DNA of 64,000 nucleotides from Hymenobacter nivis (GTDB taxonomy: Bacteria > Bacteroidota > Bacteroidia > Cytophagales > Hymenobacteraceae), in the NCBI RefSeq assembly GCF_003149515.1, contig NZ_CP029145.1, positions 3,534,001 through 3,598,000 on the forward strand, in the 5' to 3' direction. Position numbers and translations under genes: made by a program. Positions 40,446 through 48,632 of this stretch are shown piece by piece (the first letter of the stretch is position 1; each line of letters begins with the position of its first letter). Under the pieces are notes generated by a model. It saw only the letters and a list, made by a program, of their open reading frames with translations, searched no databases and was not told the DNA's origin.

Positions 40446-41045
40446 ATGAACCAACCCAACCAACGCGGCGGGGGCGGCGGCTTCCGCCAGCAGCAGCAGC
40501 CGTCGCCGCTGGCCATCGTCACCAAAAAAACGCAGTTCGACACCAACGCCTACACCAAGCTGGCCATGGCCGAGGTGTGGCGCAAAGACTGGGTGTACGC
40601 CCTGGTGCCATTCGCCCTTGGGCTGCTGCCGGCCATCATCTGGCATTCGTGGTGGTGGCTGGTGCTAAGCTTTGTGCTCACGCTGCTGTTTGTGCTGCTG
40701 CGCTCGGCCCAGGTCACGGGCGTGACGCAGATGGAGCAGAGCAAGCCCCTGTTTGAGCGCATGAGTTTTGAGATGGACCCGAAGCAACTGCTGCTGCGCG
40801 TGAGCAAGGAAAAAGCCATGCAGCTCACCTGGGACATGATCGGCAAGGTGCGCCGCGACGATGACGCTTACCTGCTCTACCTTAAGCCCGGCGCCCCGCC
40901 CGCCGACACCGCCGGCTGGCGCCTGTGGATTGCCCGCACGTTCGACGTGCCGGTATTTTTACACTTGCCCCAGCGCATTTTCAATTCCGACAACGACCGC
41001 AAGCTGTTTGAGGCCCTGCTGCGCCGCAAGAACCTGCTGGCTTAA
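40446..41045 (+). CDS. membrane protein, YcxB-like
   Basis: 199 residues. A Gly/Gln-rich N-terminus (about 20 residues) precedes two hydrophobic segments (Y-A-L-V-P-F-A-L-G-L-L-P-A-I-I-W and W-L-V-L-S-F-V-L-T-L-L-F-V-L-L) and a soluble C-terminal part with M-D-P-K-Q-L-L-L-R-V-S and F-D-V-P-V-F-L-H-L-P. The two-TM plus beta domain layout is YcxB-like, but similarity is modest. Function unknown. Confidence 0.6.
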   Translation: MNQPNQRGGGGGFRQQQQPSPLAIVTKKTQFDTNAYTKLAMAEVWRKDWVYALVPFALGLLPAIIWHSWWWLVLSFVLTLLFVLLRSAQVTGVTQMEQSKPLFERMSFEMDPKQLLLRVSKEKAMQLTWDMIGKVRRDDDAYLLYLKPGAPPADTAGWRLWIARTFDVPVFLHLPQRIFNSDNDRKLFEALLRRKNLLA

Positions 41046-41087
41046 TTTGCCGTGCAAAAGCAACTGGGTTGTCAGTTGCCGGTTGTT

Positions 41088-41213
41088 AGAGCAAATCTTA
41101 AGTCAGTGTACACTTATTGCCAGTCTCGCTCCCCCTCTCCTTTTTGGAGATGAGGCCCAAGGGGTGAGGCAAACGCGGGAACGAGCCGTGTACACTGACT
41201 TGAAAACCGCTCT
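41088..41213. repeat. MITE-like 126-bp inverted-repeat element
   Basis: Outer ends AGAGC and GCTCT; inner perfect arms AAGTCAGTGTACAC (41100-41113) and complement (41188-41201). The interior carries CTCCTTTTTGGAGATGAGGCCCAAGGGGTGAGG words. Non-coding; nested in a word-repeat spacer (GGTTGTCAGTTGCCGGTTGTTAG ... CTAACAACCAACAAC). Confidence 0.65.
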
Positions 41214-41360
41214 AGGCAGTGTTTATGAAATTACTGTCAGCCGCTAGCTAACAACCAACAACGCAGGGCCCCCGCTAAAAAAAGCGCGGCCTGGCCCCAC
41301 CCCGCCGTCCGCCGCTACGTAACGCATTCCATCTGACCGCTATTGCTTGTTTTCTCACCC

Positions 41361-41720
41361 ATGAAATTCCTATCCCCCCGCTTGCTGGCCCTGGCTACTG
41401 CCGCCCTCGCCCTGAACGCTTGCAGCAGCGAGCCCTCCGACTGGCGCCCCGACGAAAAAGTATCGCTGGATATGGTGGCCCCCGGCACCCGCATTAGCGA
41501 GATGCACGCCAGCGACTCGGCCGACATGCCCAACGCGGCCAAAGGCGGCGCCATCCCACGGCCCATCAACTCGTCGGAGCACCTAGACGAGCGTCCCATG
41601 CCCAACGCCGCCGAAGCCATGTCGGCCGACGCTACCAACCTGAAGGGCGAGGAGAAAAAGAACGACGCCTCGCCCGCCGATGGGGACGCGCGCCACCAGG
41701 CAGCGGCAAAGAAAAAGTAG
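41361..41720 (+). CDS. small lipoprotein, function unknown
   Basis: 119 residues. Signal peptide with lipobox A-L-N-A-C near residue 21. The mature chain is hydrophilic and Ala/Asp/Lys-rich (D-S-A-D-M-P-N-A-A-K-G-G, K-G-E-E-K-K-N-D-A-S) and looks disordered. No domain. Followed by a strong terminator. Confidence 0.65.
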   Translation: MKFLSPRLLALATAALALNACSSEPSDWRPDEKVSLDMVAPGTRISEMHASDSADMPNAAKGGAIPRPINSSEHLDERPMPNAAEAMSADATNLKGEEKKNDASPADGDARHQAAAKKK

Positions 41721-41746
41721 CCATTTGCCGGACCGGTAATTTTTGC

Positions 41747-41793
41747 AGCGGCCGCCTGCTCCGCCGACCGGCGCGGGGCAGGCGGCCGCTTTT
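41747..41793 (+). terminator. GC-rich hairpin
   Basis: 13-bp arms AGCGGCCGCCTGC and complement, then TTTT; a second smaller GCGGCCGC hairpin follows to 41817. Ends the lipoprotein gene. Confidence 0.8.
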
Positions 41794-41831
41794 GTGCGGC
41801 CGCGGGGCGGCCGCTTTTTGCGTTTTCGCGG

Positions 41832-42572
41832 ATGTGGATTGCCATTTTTGTATTGCTGGGCACGGTGCTGGGGGCAGGCTGGGCCGCCGGCTGGCTGCCC
41901 GCCGCCCTGGGCCAAGCGGCCCTGAAGCCGCTGCTGGCCTTCAGCGGGGCCTACTTGTTCACGCTCACCGTCACGCACTTGCTGCCCGAAGCCTGGCAGA
42001 TGGTGCCGGGCCAGGGCCCCCGGGTGGGCTACTGGGTGCTGGGTGGCTTCTTTGGGCAAGTGCTGCTGGAAGTGTTTTCGCACGGCATCGAGCACGGCCA
42101 CGTGCACGCGGCCGAGGCCCACGCGGCCCGGGCCGGCCGGGTGCCGCTGCTGCTGCTGGGGGCCTTGGCGGTGCACTCGCTTTTAGAGGGCAGCATTTTG
42201 GTACCGGCCGCTGGTGGGGCGGTGGGGGCCCCCTACTATGCCATAGTGGCTGGGGTGGCGTTGCACCACATACCCGCCGCGTTTGCGCTGGCCACGCTGC
42301 TGCACCAGCGGCCTGGCCCCGCCCGGCGCACGTGGCCCGCGCTGCTAATCTTTGCCCTGGCCGGCCCGGTGGGCATCCTGAGCAGCAACTACTTGGTGCT
42401 GAGCGAGCGGCTGGGCCCGGGGGCCTACGCCGCGCTGCTGGGGCTGGTAGCCGGCAACTTCCTGCACGTTTCCACTACCATCCTGTTCGAAACCAGCCCC
42501 GAGCACCGGCTCGACTGGGCCAAGCTCGGAGCCACCGTGGTGGGGGCTGGGTTAGCCCTAGCCATCGCCTGA
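41832..42572 (+). CDS. ZIP family metal transporter
   Basis: 246 residues, mostly hydrophobic with about eight membrane segments. ZIP motifs are visible: H-L-L-P-E-A in the second helix, a His-rich cytoplasmic loop H-G-I-E-H-G-H-V-H, H-S-L-L-E-G and H-H-I-P-A-A-F. Family members move Zn or Fe into the cytoplasm. Free-standing; no metal regulator adjacent. Confidence 0.88.
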   Translation: MWIAIFVLLGTVLGAGWAAGWLPAALGQAALKPLLAFSGAYLFTLTVTHLLPEAWQMVPGQGPRVGYWVLGGFFGQVLLEVFSHGIEHGHVHAAEAHAARAGRVPLLLLGALAVHSLLEGSILVPAAGGAVGAPYYAIVAGVALHHIPAAFALATLLHQRPGPARRTWPALLIFALAGPVGILSSNYLVLSERLGPGAYAALLGLVAGNFLHVSTTILFETSPEHRLDWAKLGATVVGAGLALAIA

Positions 42573-42575
42573 CTT

Positions 42576-42672
42576 TTCAGTTATCAGTGAATAATGAGCA
42601 AACCTCTGTGTATCTTTCAATCAGTAGCTGCTCACTGTTAATTGCTCATTGCTCGTTGTCAATTGATACCTG
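42576..42672. repeat. stuttered-word spacer
   Basis: Words AGTTATCAGTGAATAATGAGCA and complement-like GCTCACTGTTAATTGCTCATTGCTC. Partly self-complementary; lies between the ZIP gene and convergent cbpM-like gene. Confidence 0.55.
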
Positions 42673-42993
42673 TTAATTGAAATCTATAGTGGGCCCCCGG
42701 CCTTGCAGGAACTGCTCTAGCTGCTGGGCGCGAGAGGTTTCGCGGGCTAGGGCGGCTTGCAGGCCCAGCAGACGCTGGCGCATGGCCAGCACGAGGTCGA
42801 GGGCTTCGGGGGGCACCCCCAGGCCGTGGTGCAGGCGGGCCAGGCGCGGCAGCAACTCATCGGGCTCGTCGTCGATTTCCACGGCGTTGGGGGTGGGAGC
42901 CGGACGCAGCAAGCCTACGGCTACGAAGCCGTGCAAATCCTCGGCGTTGAGGCCGTAGCGAACGGCGCATTCCTGGAAAGTGAGAACGAACAT
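42673..42993 (-). CDS. chaperone modulator CbpM-like (MerR-type) protein
   Basis: 106 residues from MFVLTFQECAVRYG. An N-terminal winged-helix-like part (Q-E-C-A-V-R-Y-G-L-N-A-E-D-L-H-G-F-V-A-V-G-L-L) and a C-terminal helix (L-A-R-L-H-H-G-L-G-V...L-G-L-Q-A-A-L-A) fit CbpM, which inhibits the J-domain protein CbpA. It follows the cbpA-like gene by 39 bp on the same strand, the usual partner order. Confidence 0.75.
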   Translation of the reverse strand: MFVLTFQECAVRYGLNAEDLHGFVAVGLLRPAPTPNAVEIDDEPDELLPRLARLHHGLGVPPEALDLVLAMRQRLLGLQAALARETSRAQQLEQFLQGRGPTIDFN

Positions 42994-43032
42994 AAGCGGG
43001 TGGAAAAGACGAAAATTCAGGAAAATCAATGG

Positions 43033-43983
43033 CTATGCGTCGGGGCTGCGCAGCGCGGCCAGTTGCTCAATCAGCGCCTTTTCCTCGTCGGTGAGGTGCT
43101 GGGGCAGGGCGATGGTCAGGCGCAGGTAGAGGTCGCCGGACTGGCCGGGTTGGTCGTATACCGGGAAGCCCTTGCCGCGCAGGCGCAGGCGGGTACCGTT
43201 CGGCGTTTCGGGCTTGATTTTGATTTTGACTGGGCTGCCCAGCGTGGCTACGGTTTGCTCGCCGCCGAGCAGCGCGGTGTACAGGTCTACGGGCACGTCC
43301 TGGGTCAGGTCGTTGCCTGTGCGCGCGTAGCGCGCGTCGGGCGCGAGGCGGAAGGTGAGGAGCAGGGCCCCGTCGGGGCCCCCGTTGCGGCCGGGGCCCC
43401 CCTGGCCGCGCAGCCGGATGGTTTGGCCGTCGGCCACGCCCGGCTTCACGGTCAGGCGCAAGTTCTTGCCGTTCACCGTGATGGTGCGCGGGCCGCCCTG
43501 GTAGGCTTCCTCCAGGCTCAGCTCCAGCTCGGCCTGGTAGTCCTGGCCCGCGCCGGGGCGGGCGCTGCGGCCCCCGCCGCCGCCCATGTTGCCGAAAATG
43601 GAGCCGAAAAAGTCCGAAAAATCGCCGTCTTCCTCGCCAAACGGGCTGCTACCCCCGCCCCCGCCGCCCTGCGTATACTGGCCCCAGTCAAAGCCCCCGC
43701 CGCCGCCGGGGGCCCCGCGCCCGCCCGCGGGGCCCCGGCCGGCACCCTGCTGCTCGTAGCGCTTCCAGTCGGCGCCCAGCTGGTCGTATTTCTTGCGCTT
43801 GTCGGCGTCGCTCAGCACCTCGTTGGCCTCGTTTACCTCCTTAAACTTGCGCTCCGCCTCCGGGTCGTTGGGGTTCACGTCGGGGTGGTGCTGGCGGGCC
43901 AGCTTGCGGTACGCCTTCTTGATTTGCTCGGCCGTGGCGGTCTTTTCTACGCCCAGCGTCTTGTAATAATCCTTGTATTCCAT
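43033..43983 (-). CDS. cbpA: J-domain co-chaperone, CbpA-like (type II DnaJ)
   Basis: 316 residues from [13 protein letters not shown] domain 1-70 with the H-P-D tripeptide (Q-H-H-P-D-V-N-P), a Gly/Phe-rich linker with poly-Gly runs, then the C-terminal substrate-binding domains ([15 protein letters not shown]). The zinc-finger region of DnaJ is absent, as in CbpA. Works with DnaK in protein folding. The next gene encodes its likely inhibitor. Confidence 0.9.
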   Translation of the reverse strand: MEYKDYYKTLGVEKTATAEQIKKAYRKLARQHHPDVNPNDPEAERKFKEVNEANEVLSDADKRKKYDQLGADWKRYEQQGAGRGPAGGRGAPGGGGGFDWGQYTQGGGGGGSSPFGEEDGDFSDFFGSIFGNMGGGGGRSARPGAGQDYQAELELSLEEAYQGGPRTITVNGKNLRLTVKPGVADGQTIRLRGQGGPGRNGGPDGALLLTFRLAPDARYARTGNDLTQDVPVDLYTALLGGEQTVATLGSPVKIKIKPETPNGTRLRLRGKGFPVYDQPGQSGDLYLRLTIALPQHLTDEEKALIEQLAALRSPDA

Positions 43984-43990
43984 TGCCAAT

Positions 43991-44070
43991 TAGTGAGTTT
44001 GTAAATGAGCAGATGAGTGATTGAGATGGACGAGCAAAGGGTAAAATCACTCATTCACTTAGCCACCCAC
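43991..44070. repeat. stuttered-word spacer
   Basis: AGTGAGTTTGTAAATGAGCAGATGAGTGA words and complement (CACTCATTCACTTAGCCACC) before the DUF3140 stop codon; can fold as an imperfect hairpin. Confidence 0.5.
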
Positions 44071-44409
44071 TCACTTTTTGAGCGGGTCGTGGCCCCAATT
44101 CATCAGCGAGTAGCGCCAGCGCGTGTGGGCCACGTCGCCGCTGGGGCGCTGGGCTGAGTGGCGGGCAATGTAAGAATGCACTTTGTGCATGTGGGCCTCG
44201 TCGTCGGGGCTGAGGTCGCCCTTCTTTTTATGCAAAATAGCAACAATGTGCTTGCCCGATTGGTGGCCAATGCTTTCGCCGCCGTTGTCGGCCTGACCCA
44301 CGCTTTTCGACTCATCGGTTTTTAGCCACTTTTCCAATTCGGAAGCAGTCATGTTCACTTCCTCGTGGAAAGTATGGTACAGATCGCCGGCGGAAATTTT
44401 CGTGGCCAT
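44071..44409 (-). CDS. DUF3140-like protein
   Basis: 112 residues from MATKISAGDLYHTFHEEVN; the frame continues upstream but without family similarity. The sequence M-T-A-S-E-L-E-K-W-L-K-T-D-E-S-K-S-V-G and W-R-Y-S-L-M-N-W-G-H-D-P is typical of DUF3140, a small family found in soil bacteria and often labelled DNA-binding without evidence. Role unknown. Confidence 0.85.
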   Translation of the reverse strand: MATKISAGDLYHTFHEEVNMTASELEKWLKTDESKSVGQADNGGESIGHQSGKHIVAILHKKKGDLSPDDEAHMHKVHSYIARHSAQRPSGDVAHTRWRYSLMNWGHDPLKK

Positions 44410-44626
44410 GGGAAGGAGAGTGTTAATTAATCCGACGCTGATCAGCCCGGTACCAGTTGAACGTAAGGAAGCCGGTCCGCGTTTTTGCCGCCGTGCCTGT
44501 GTCGTTGGTATCGGTTTTGCATAAGGGTTTGATAGGGCACCAGGTAGCGTAATATATTTGCTCCGTCCGAAGTCTTCCGTTAAAAGCATACCTGTTTAAA
44601 TTCAATTTATCTAAAAATTACCCATT

Positions 44627-45133
44627 ATGCGTATTCCATTCCGATTTGTGATTTTTGGGGCTTTGCTGTTGGGCGCCGCCGGGGCCCAGGCGCAAACCAA
44701 GTTGCCGCCGCGCCGCGCCGCCGTGGCGGCCCGGGCGCGCCTGGCCGCCACGCCGGGTGCCGGCGTGAAGGACGGCCTGGCCCTTGTGAACGGCCGCGTG
44801 GTACTTACCGAGCAAGGCCTCGCCAACCCGCTCACGGCCGATAAAAAGCTGCTGAGTGGCTACACCGTCAGTCCGGCCGGCCTCGTTACGTCGCCCAACG
44901 GCACCACGGTGCAGATGGCCGAGGGCGACGTGGCCTCGCTCACGGGCCGCGTCACGACCCATAAGGTAATGGTCGAGCAGGACAGCCTGCTGAAAATTCA
45001 GCAGTACGATATCAAGTACCCCGGCAAGCGCGAAAAGATGGCCAAGGAGCTGGAGCGCAAGGCGAAAGAAAAAGCCAAGCGCGACGAAGCCCTCGAAAAA
45101 GCCAAGGCCAAGCGCGAAAAAGACAAGAAGTAA
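44627..45133 (+). CDS. secreted DUF6799-like protein with Lys/Glu-rich tail
   Basis: 168 residues. Signal peptide ends A-G-A-Q-A-Q. The centre (D-G-L-A-L-V-N-G-R-V-V-L-T, S-G-Y-T-V-S-P-A-G-L-V-T, V-Q-M-A-E-G-D) fits DUF6799, a short beta-rich repeat common in Hymenobacter. The last 45 residues are an alternating K/E/A helix that may form a coiled coil. No known function. Confidence 0.7.
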   Translation: MRIPFRFVIFGALLLGAAGAQAQTKLPPRRAAVAARARLAATPGAGVKDGLALVNGRVVLTEQGLANPLTADKKLLSGYTVSPAGLVTSPNGTTVQMAEGDVASLTGRVTTHKVMVEQDSLLKIQQYDIKYPGKREKMAKELERKAKEKAKRDEALEKAKAKREKDKK

Positions 45134-45164
45134 GCGCCGCCCGCGGCGGCACACGCACGAGCCC

Positions 45165-45203
45165 ACGGGGCCGCTCGGCCAGTGGCCAGGCGGCCCCATT
45201 TTA
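45165..45203. terminator. hairpin
   Basis: GGGGCCGC and GCGGCCCC arms followed by ATTTTAGGTTT; between convergent genes. Confidence 0.6.
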
Positions 45204-45214
45204 GGTTTAAGTCC

Positions 45215-45418
45215 CTAGGCGCGGGCCGAGTAGTAGGCCAGCACCTCGTGGCCGGCTTTATCGTCGTCGGCTTCTACCACTTCGTCGAGCACTTGTTGGA
45301 CTTCGACTGCTGACCAACCCTGGGCTTCGGCGGCGCGCACCCAATGGTCGAGGGCGGCGAAACGGCCTAGGCCGGGCGGGTACGTCCAGGCTACTTTCTT
45401 GCGAATGTTGTGGTTCAT
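45215..45418 (-). CDS. small protein, function unknown
   Basis: 67 residues from MNHNIRKKVAWTYPPGLG. Compact, acidic C-terminal half (E-V-Q-Q-V-L-D-E-V-V-E-A-D-D-D-K). No family known to me. Support for a real gene: a TACTTTTG element on the minus strand (45424-45431) sits 5 nt before the ATG, right after the rlpA stop codon. Confidence 0.7.
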   Translation of the reverse strand: MNHNIRKKVAWTYPPGLGRFAALDHWVRAAEAQGWSAVEVQQVLDEVVEADDDKAGHEVLAYYSARA

Positions 45419-45423
45419 GGCCG

Positions 45424-45431
45424 CAAAAGTA
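45424..45431 (-). promoter_or_regulatory. TAnnTTTG element, near-leaderless spacing
   Basis: TACTTTTG, 5 nt before the ATG at 45418; lies between the rlpA stop and the small gene. Confidence 0.6.
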
Positions 45432-45432
45432 G

Positions 45433-45867
45433 CTAGCGCCCGCCCCCCCGCGGGGCCGCCCGGATGACTTCGAGGCGCACGGGCACCACGCCGGCGCGCA
45501 CCAGGTCGAGGCGGCGGGCGGCTTTGCCCGACACGTCGACGATGCGGCCGGCCACGTGGGGGCCCCGGTCGTTCACGGTCACCTTCACCGAGCGGCCGTT
45601 GCGCACGTTCGTCACGCGGATGCGGGTGCCGAAGGGCAGCGTGTTGTGGGCGGCTGTCATCTTGCTGGGCCGGTAGGGGGCTCCGCTGGCTGTGGGCCGC
45701 CCCCGGAATTTGTTGGCGTAGTACGAGCCCTGGCCCGACTGCGTGAAGCCCGGCCGACTGCTGCCGCAGCCCGTGGCCAGCAGCCCCGCCACCAGGGCCC
45801 CAGCCAGCGCAACCCGGCGCACCCAAGGGCCCCCGTGCATAATTTGGCGATCGAAATAGTTCTTCAT
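45433..45867 (-). CDS. rlpA: RlpA-like double-psi beta-barrel lipoprotein
   Basis: 144 residues from MKNYFDRQ. Lipobox L-L-A-T-G-C. The DPBB domain shows G-x-A-S-Y-Y-like G-Q-G-S-Y-Y-A-N-K-F-R-G-R-P-T-A-S-G, M-T-A-A-H-N-T-L-P-F-G-T and V-T-V-N-D-R-G-P-H-V, including the Asp of the active site. RlpA proteins cleave or bind denuded peptidoglycan. No SPOR domain is present, as usual for short forms. Confidence 0.88.
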   Translation of the reverse strand: MKNYFDRQIMHGGPWVRRVALAGALVAGLLATGCGSSRPGFTQSGQGSYYANKFRGRPTASGAPYRPSKMTAAHNTLPFGTRIRVTNVRNGRSVKVTVNDRGPHVAGRIVDVSGKAARRLDLVRAGVVPVRLEVIRAAPRGGGR

Positions 45868-45942
45868 GTTACGTTCAGACACCAGGCCCAACTTTCGGAA
45901 AGTTACCCGCTACAACTCACTCACCTCCTTTTTTCGCATACC

Positions 45943-46155
45943 ATGAAGACCACCCTCAAACTCGTTGCTGCCCTCGCCCTCACGGCTTCCTTCTTCAGTG
46001 CCTCGGCCCAAACCGATGGCAAGATGGCCAAGAAAGACGCCAAAATGATGGCCAAGGAAGACAAGAAAATGAAGCACAAGGCCGGCGACGACAAAATGAT
46101 GAAGAAGGACGCTAAGATGATGAAGAAAGAAGATAAAATGGCTCCTAAGATGTAA
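45943..46155 (+). CDS. small secreted Met/Lys-rich protein
   Basis: 70 residues. Signal peptide ends S-A-S-A-Q. The mature 48 residues consist almost only of K, M, D, A and E in repeats of the form K-M-M-x-K-E-D-K and K-K-D-A-K-M-M; ten are Met. No domain. Met-rich secreted peptides can bind Cu(I) or Ag(I), but nothing else here points to metal. A hairpin (46189-46229) follows. Confidence 0.6.
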   Translation: MKTTLKLVAALALTASFFSASAQTDGKMAKKDAKMMAKEDKKMKHKAGDDKMMKKDAKMMKKEDKMAPKM

Positions 46156-46251
46156 GTACTTGGCTCTTTTGGCCATAAAGGAGCCGCTCGGCGGTGTTGC
46201 TTCACAAAAGCAGCGCTGCCGGGCGGCTTTCTTACGGCTGGGCCCTATGGT

Positions 46252-47100
46252 TCAGCGGTGGACAGGCGCGGCGGCCGGCGCCGGCACGCGCAGGGCCAGT
46301 AGTGCAGCGTAGCTGCCCTGGAACACGTTGAAATCGACCGCGCCGTGGATGCCGGGCACGTAGGCCTCATCGGAATGTTGCCAGATGATCCACTTGCCGG
46401 GGGGAAGGGTGGGGCGCTCCACTTCGTAGTGGGCCAGCCAGAGGGGGTACTCGTCGAAGTGCCCGGCTAGGTGGCGGCGGTAGAAGCCGTGGTTGGAATA
46501 CACGATGGGCCGCACACCGTAGTGCGCTTCCACCAGGCGCAGCCAAGTGGCCACCTCGCGGCGCATCACGGCCACGTCGTGGAACTGGGTGGCTTCTACG
46601 TCGAGCACCGGGGGCAGGTCGCCGGGGCGCAGCGGCACGGTACTGATGAACAGGCGCGCCTGCTCGGCCCCGCTGCGGTTGGGCGAAAAGTAGTGGTAGG
46701 CCCCCCGGCAAATGCCCGCCGCCTGCGCCTCGCGCCAGTTGCGGGCAAAGCGCGGGTCTTGCAGGCGCACGCCCTCGCTGGCCTTGATGAAGGCAAACTG
46801 TACCGCGTGGCGCGCCACCTCGGGCCAGTCGATGTGCCCCTGGTAAGCCGATACGTCGATGCCGTGCACCGAGAACCCGGCCAGCAGCGGCGTTTTTTCG
46901 CGCCCCGTGAGGCCCCCGCGCGTGAGCGTGGCCCAGGTGCGCCGGGCGTAGCGGTTGAGCTGCACCGCGTGGCGGGCGTAGTACACGCCGGCCCCCAGCA
47001 GGCCCAGCAGCAGCGCCGCCGCCAGCCAGCGCGCCGCCGGCCGCCGGGGGCGGGGCAGGGGCGCGGCGGGCGCAACGGGAACGGGGCGGAGGCGGGGCAT
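46252..47100 (-). CDS. glycoside hydrolase family 25 lysozyme-like protein
   Basis: 282 residues from [12 protein letters not shown] membrane segment at about 26-42 anchors it. The GH25 barrel begins [13 protein letters not shown] and includes F-I-K-A-S-E-G, Y-H-Y-F-S-P, L-D-V-E-A and I-W-Q-H-S-D, so the D-x-E catalytic pair is present. The enzyme would cut peptidoglycan glycan strands. TATTTTTG (47116-47123, minus) lies 15 nt upstream of the start. Divergent from the VF530 gene. Confidence 0.92.
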   Translation of the reverse strand: MPRLRPVPVAPAAPLPRPRRPAARWLAAALLLGLLGAGVYYARHAVQLNRYARRTWATLTRGGLTGREKTPLLAGFSVHGIDVSAYQGHIDWPEVARHAVQFAFIKASEGVRLQDPRFARNWREAQAAGICRGAYHYFSPNRSGAEQARLFISTVPLRPGDLPPVLDVEATQFHDVAVMRREVATWLRLVEAHYGVRPIVYSNHGFYRRHLAGHFDEYPLWLAHYEVERPTLPPGKWIIWQHSDEAYVPGIHGAVDFNVFQGSYAALLALRVPAPAAAPVHR

Positions 47101-47206
47101 GGGGCAGGGCTTGGCCAAAAATAACGCCAGCCCGGGCGGGTTGCGTGCCCGGGCCACCCGATTTGTGCCAACTTTGTCGTTGTTTCCTCTCTTTTTTTCT
47201 GCCGCC

Positions 47207-47476
47207 GTGCCCCTTCCTGCCGACGCCCGCGACGAATCGGGCCACCTCATCCGCGAGCTGCACGGCGTCACGCTGGTCGTCATCCTCGAATATTTGCTGG
47301 CCGCCTACGGGTGGCCGGGCCTCGATGAACGCCTGCGAATCAACTGCTTCGCTGTCAATCCGAGCATTAAGTCAAGTCTGGTTTTTCTACGGCGCACGCC
47401 CTGGGCCCGTACCAAAGTGGAGGACCTGTACGTGCGGGCCCGCACGGCCGAGGTGCTAGGGCGGCCCCGCCCATAA
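47207..47476 (+). CDS. VF530 (DUF2132) family DNA-binding-like protein
   Basis: 89 residues with a GTG start at 47207. The motif [43 protein letters not shown] and K-V-E-D-L-Y are nearly identical to the VF530 family. VF530 has a fold like DNA-binding proteins; role unproven. A short gene follows 34 bp downstream. Confidence 0.88.
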   Translation: MPLPADARDESGHLIRELHGVTLVVILEYLLAAYGWPGLDERLRINCFAVNPSIKSSLVFLRRTPWARTKVEDLYVRARTAEVLGRPRP

Positions 47477-47510
47477 TTTTCGGTTAGTTCCCTTTTCGCC
47501 CCCAACCGCC

Positions 47511-47831
47511 ATGGCCAACGCGCCCCAACCAACAGCTTTTCCTACGTGGCTGGCCGGTCTGCTTGGGTTCGTGGCGTTCGAAGCCGTGGCCTACTTTGGC
47601 CTGCGCTGGGCCCTGTCCGGCCTGGGTGAAAGTAATCAACACCAAGAAGATAACACCATTGTGAGCAATTGGGTGAAGGCCATGGCCTTCGTGGTGCTGC
47701 ACTTGGCCCTGTCCATTGGGGCCCTGCTGGTGGCCAGCAACCGCGTGCCGCGCCGCTACCGCGGGCAGGTACAAGGCTGGTTCTACGTGGCGCTGCTGCT
47801 AAGCTTCGTGCTGCTGATTCCGCTGTTTTAG
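47511..47831 (+). CDS. small membrane protein, function unknown
   Basis: 106 residues with three hydrophobic segments (about 12-35, 55-75, 88-105). No family recognised. The stop is followed by the palindrome at 47841. May be co-transcribed with the VF530 gene. Confidence 0.65.
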   Translation: MANAPQPTAFPTWLAGLLGFVAFEAVAYFGLRWALSGLGESNQHQEDNTIVSNWVKAMAFVVLHLALSIGALLVASNRVPRRYRGQVQGWFYVALLLSFVLLIPLF

Positions 47832-47840
47832 AATGTAAAA

Positions 47841-47916
47841 CTGTCATCCCGACGAAGGAGGAATCTGCGGATTGTCCTTAGGTTTTACCCAGATTCCTCC
47901 TTCGTCGGAATGACAG
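47841..47916. repeat. GTCAT-type palindromic repeat, GACGAAGGAGGAATCT subtype
   Basis: Arms CTGTCATCCCGACGAAGGAG... (47841-47866) and complement (47891-47916) with one mismatch, loop 24 nt. Ends in TGTCAT/ATGACA like the other copies but with a different core. Confidence 0.85.
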
Positions 47917-47943
47917 CCATTTATTCGGGCAGCCACTAAAGGG

Positions 47944-47972
47944 CAAAAAAAACCACCGCTGTGGGCGGTGGG
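47944..47972 (-). terminator. terminator of the Hsp20 gene
   Basis: CCACCGC and GCGGTGG arms; on the minus strand followed by eight T. Confidence 0.8.
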
Positions 47973-48063
47973 AAAGCAGTCAGAGATAAGAAAGGCGGCC
48001 GGTCGGTCCCGGCTTTATCAGTGGACGGCGGTGCCGGTCGGTCCCGGCAGTATAAAAAGGAGC

Positions 48064-48450
48064 CTATTCCTCGTGGCGGATATCCAACTCGCGGGGCTCA
48101 TCGTTGGTACGTTTGTAAGGGATGCGCACGCGTAGCTCGGGGCCGTGTTGCACGGCGTCGATGCGGGCCACGTCGAGGTTGGCAGGCAAATCAAGCACAC
48201 GCATGAACAGCGGGGCCGAAAGCTCGTCGTCAGGTTGGTGGCGATAGGCGCCGTACACGGTCAGGCGCTGGTTGTGCAGAGCCACGTGAAACGTATCGGG
48301 CGAAGCTGATGGTAACGCCACCCGTAAAATTACGCCCTGCTCGCGCTTGTCGAGGCGCACCTGGGGCTGGGCCACGCCCCCACCAATGGTGTTAAGCAGG
48401 TCCATTTGGGGAGCAAAATCACGGATTATTTTCGAGTTGATGAGTTTCAT
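48064..48450 (-). CDS. Hsp20/alpha-crystallin-like small heat-shock protein
   Basis: 128 residues from MKLINSK. The beta-sandwich core (Q-V-R-L-D-K-R-E-Q-G-V-I-L-R-V-A-L-P, Q-R-L-T-V-Y-G, F-M-R-V-L-D-L-P-A-N-L-D-V-A-R-I-D-A, L-R-V-R-I-P-Y) fits the alpha-crystallin domain; the C-terminal I-x-I motif is not clear, and the usual G-x-L is divergent. Would hold unfolded proteins. Paired palindromic sites lie 85-145 bp upstream. Confidence 0.8.
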   Translation of the reverse strand: MKLINSKIIRDFAPQMDLLNTIGGGVAQPQVRLDKREQGVILRVALPSASPDTFHVALHNQRLTVYGAYRHQPDDELSAPLFMRVLDLPANLDVARIDAVQHGPELRVRIPYKRTNDEPRELDIRHEE

Positions 48451-48535
48451 GGCAGAGGAGCCGGCTATAGTGTCGGCCACACTCCACCATTATCAAAGCC
48501 CGTACCAAGCCCGTGGGGGCCCTGGCAACCGCCCA

Positions 48536-48594
48536 ATTCGGCCAATCTGGCTGGCTATTATTTTTAATAATAGTACTATTCGGCCAATTTGGCT
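48536..48594. promoter_or_regulatory. two palindromic sites 42 bp apart
   Basis: ATTCGGCCAATCTGGCT (48536-48552) and ATTCGGCCAATTTGGCT (48578-48594) differ by one base; each has the dyad GCCAA-n-TTGGC. The 42-bp period is about four helical turns. They lie upstream of the Hsp20 gene and past the end of the BamA-like gene; regulator binding is inferred. Confidence 0.5.
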
Positions 48595-48632
48595 AGTATT
48601 TACTCAAAAATTGTGGAATGGCAGGTCCCCCT

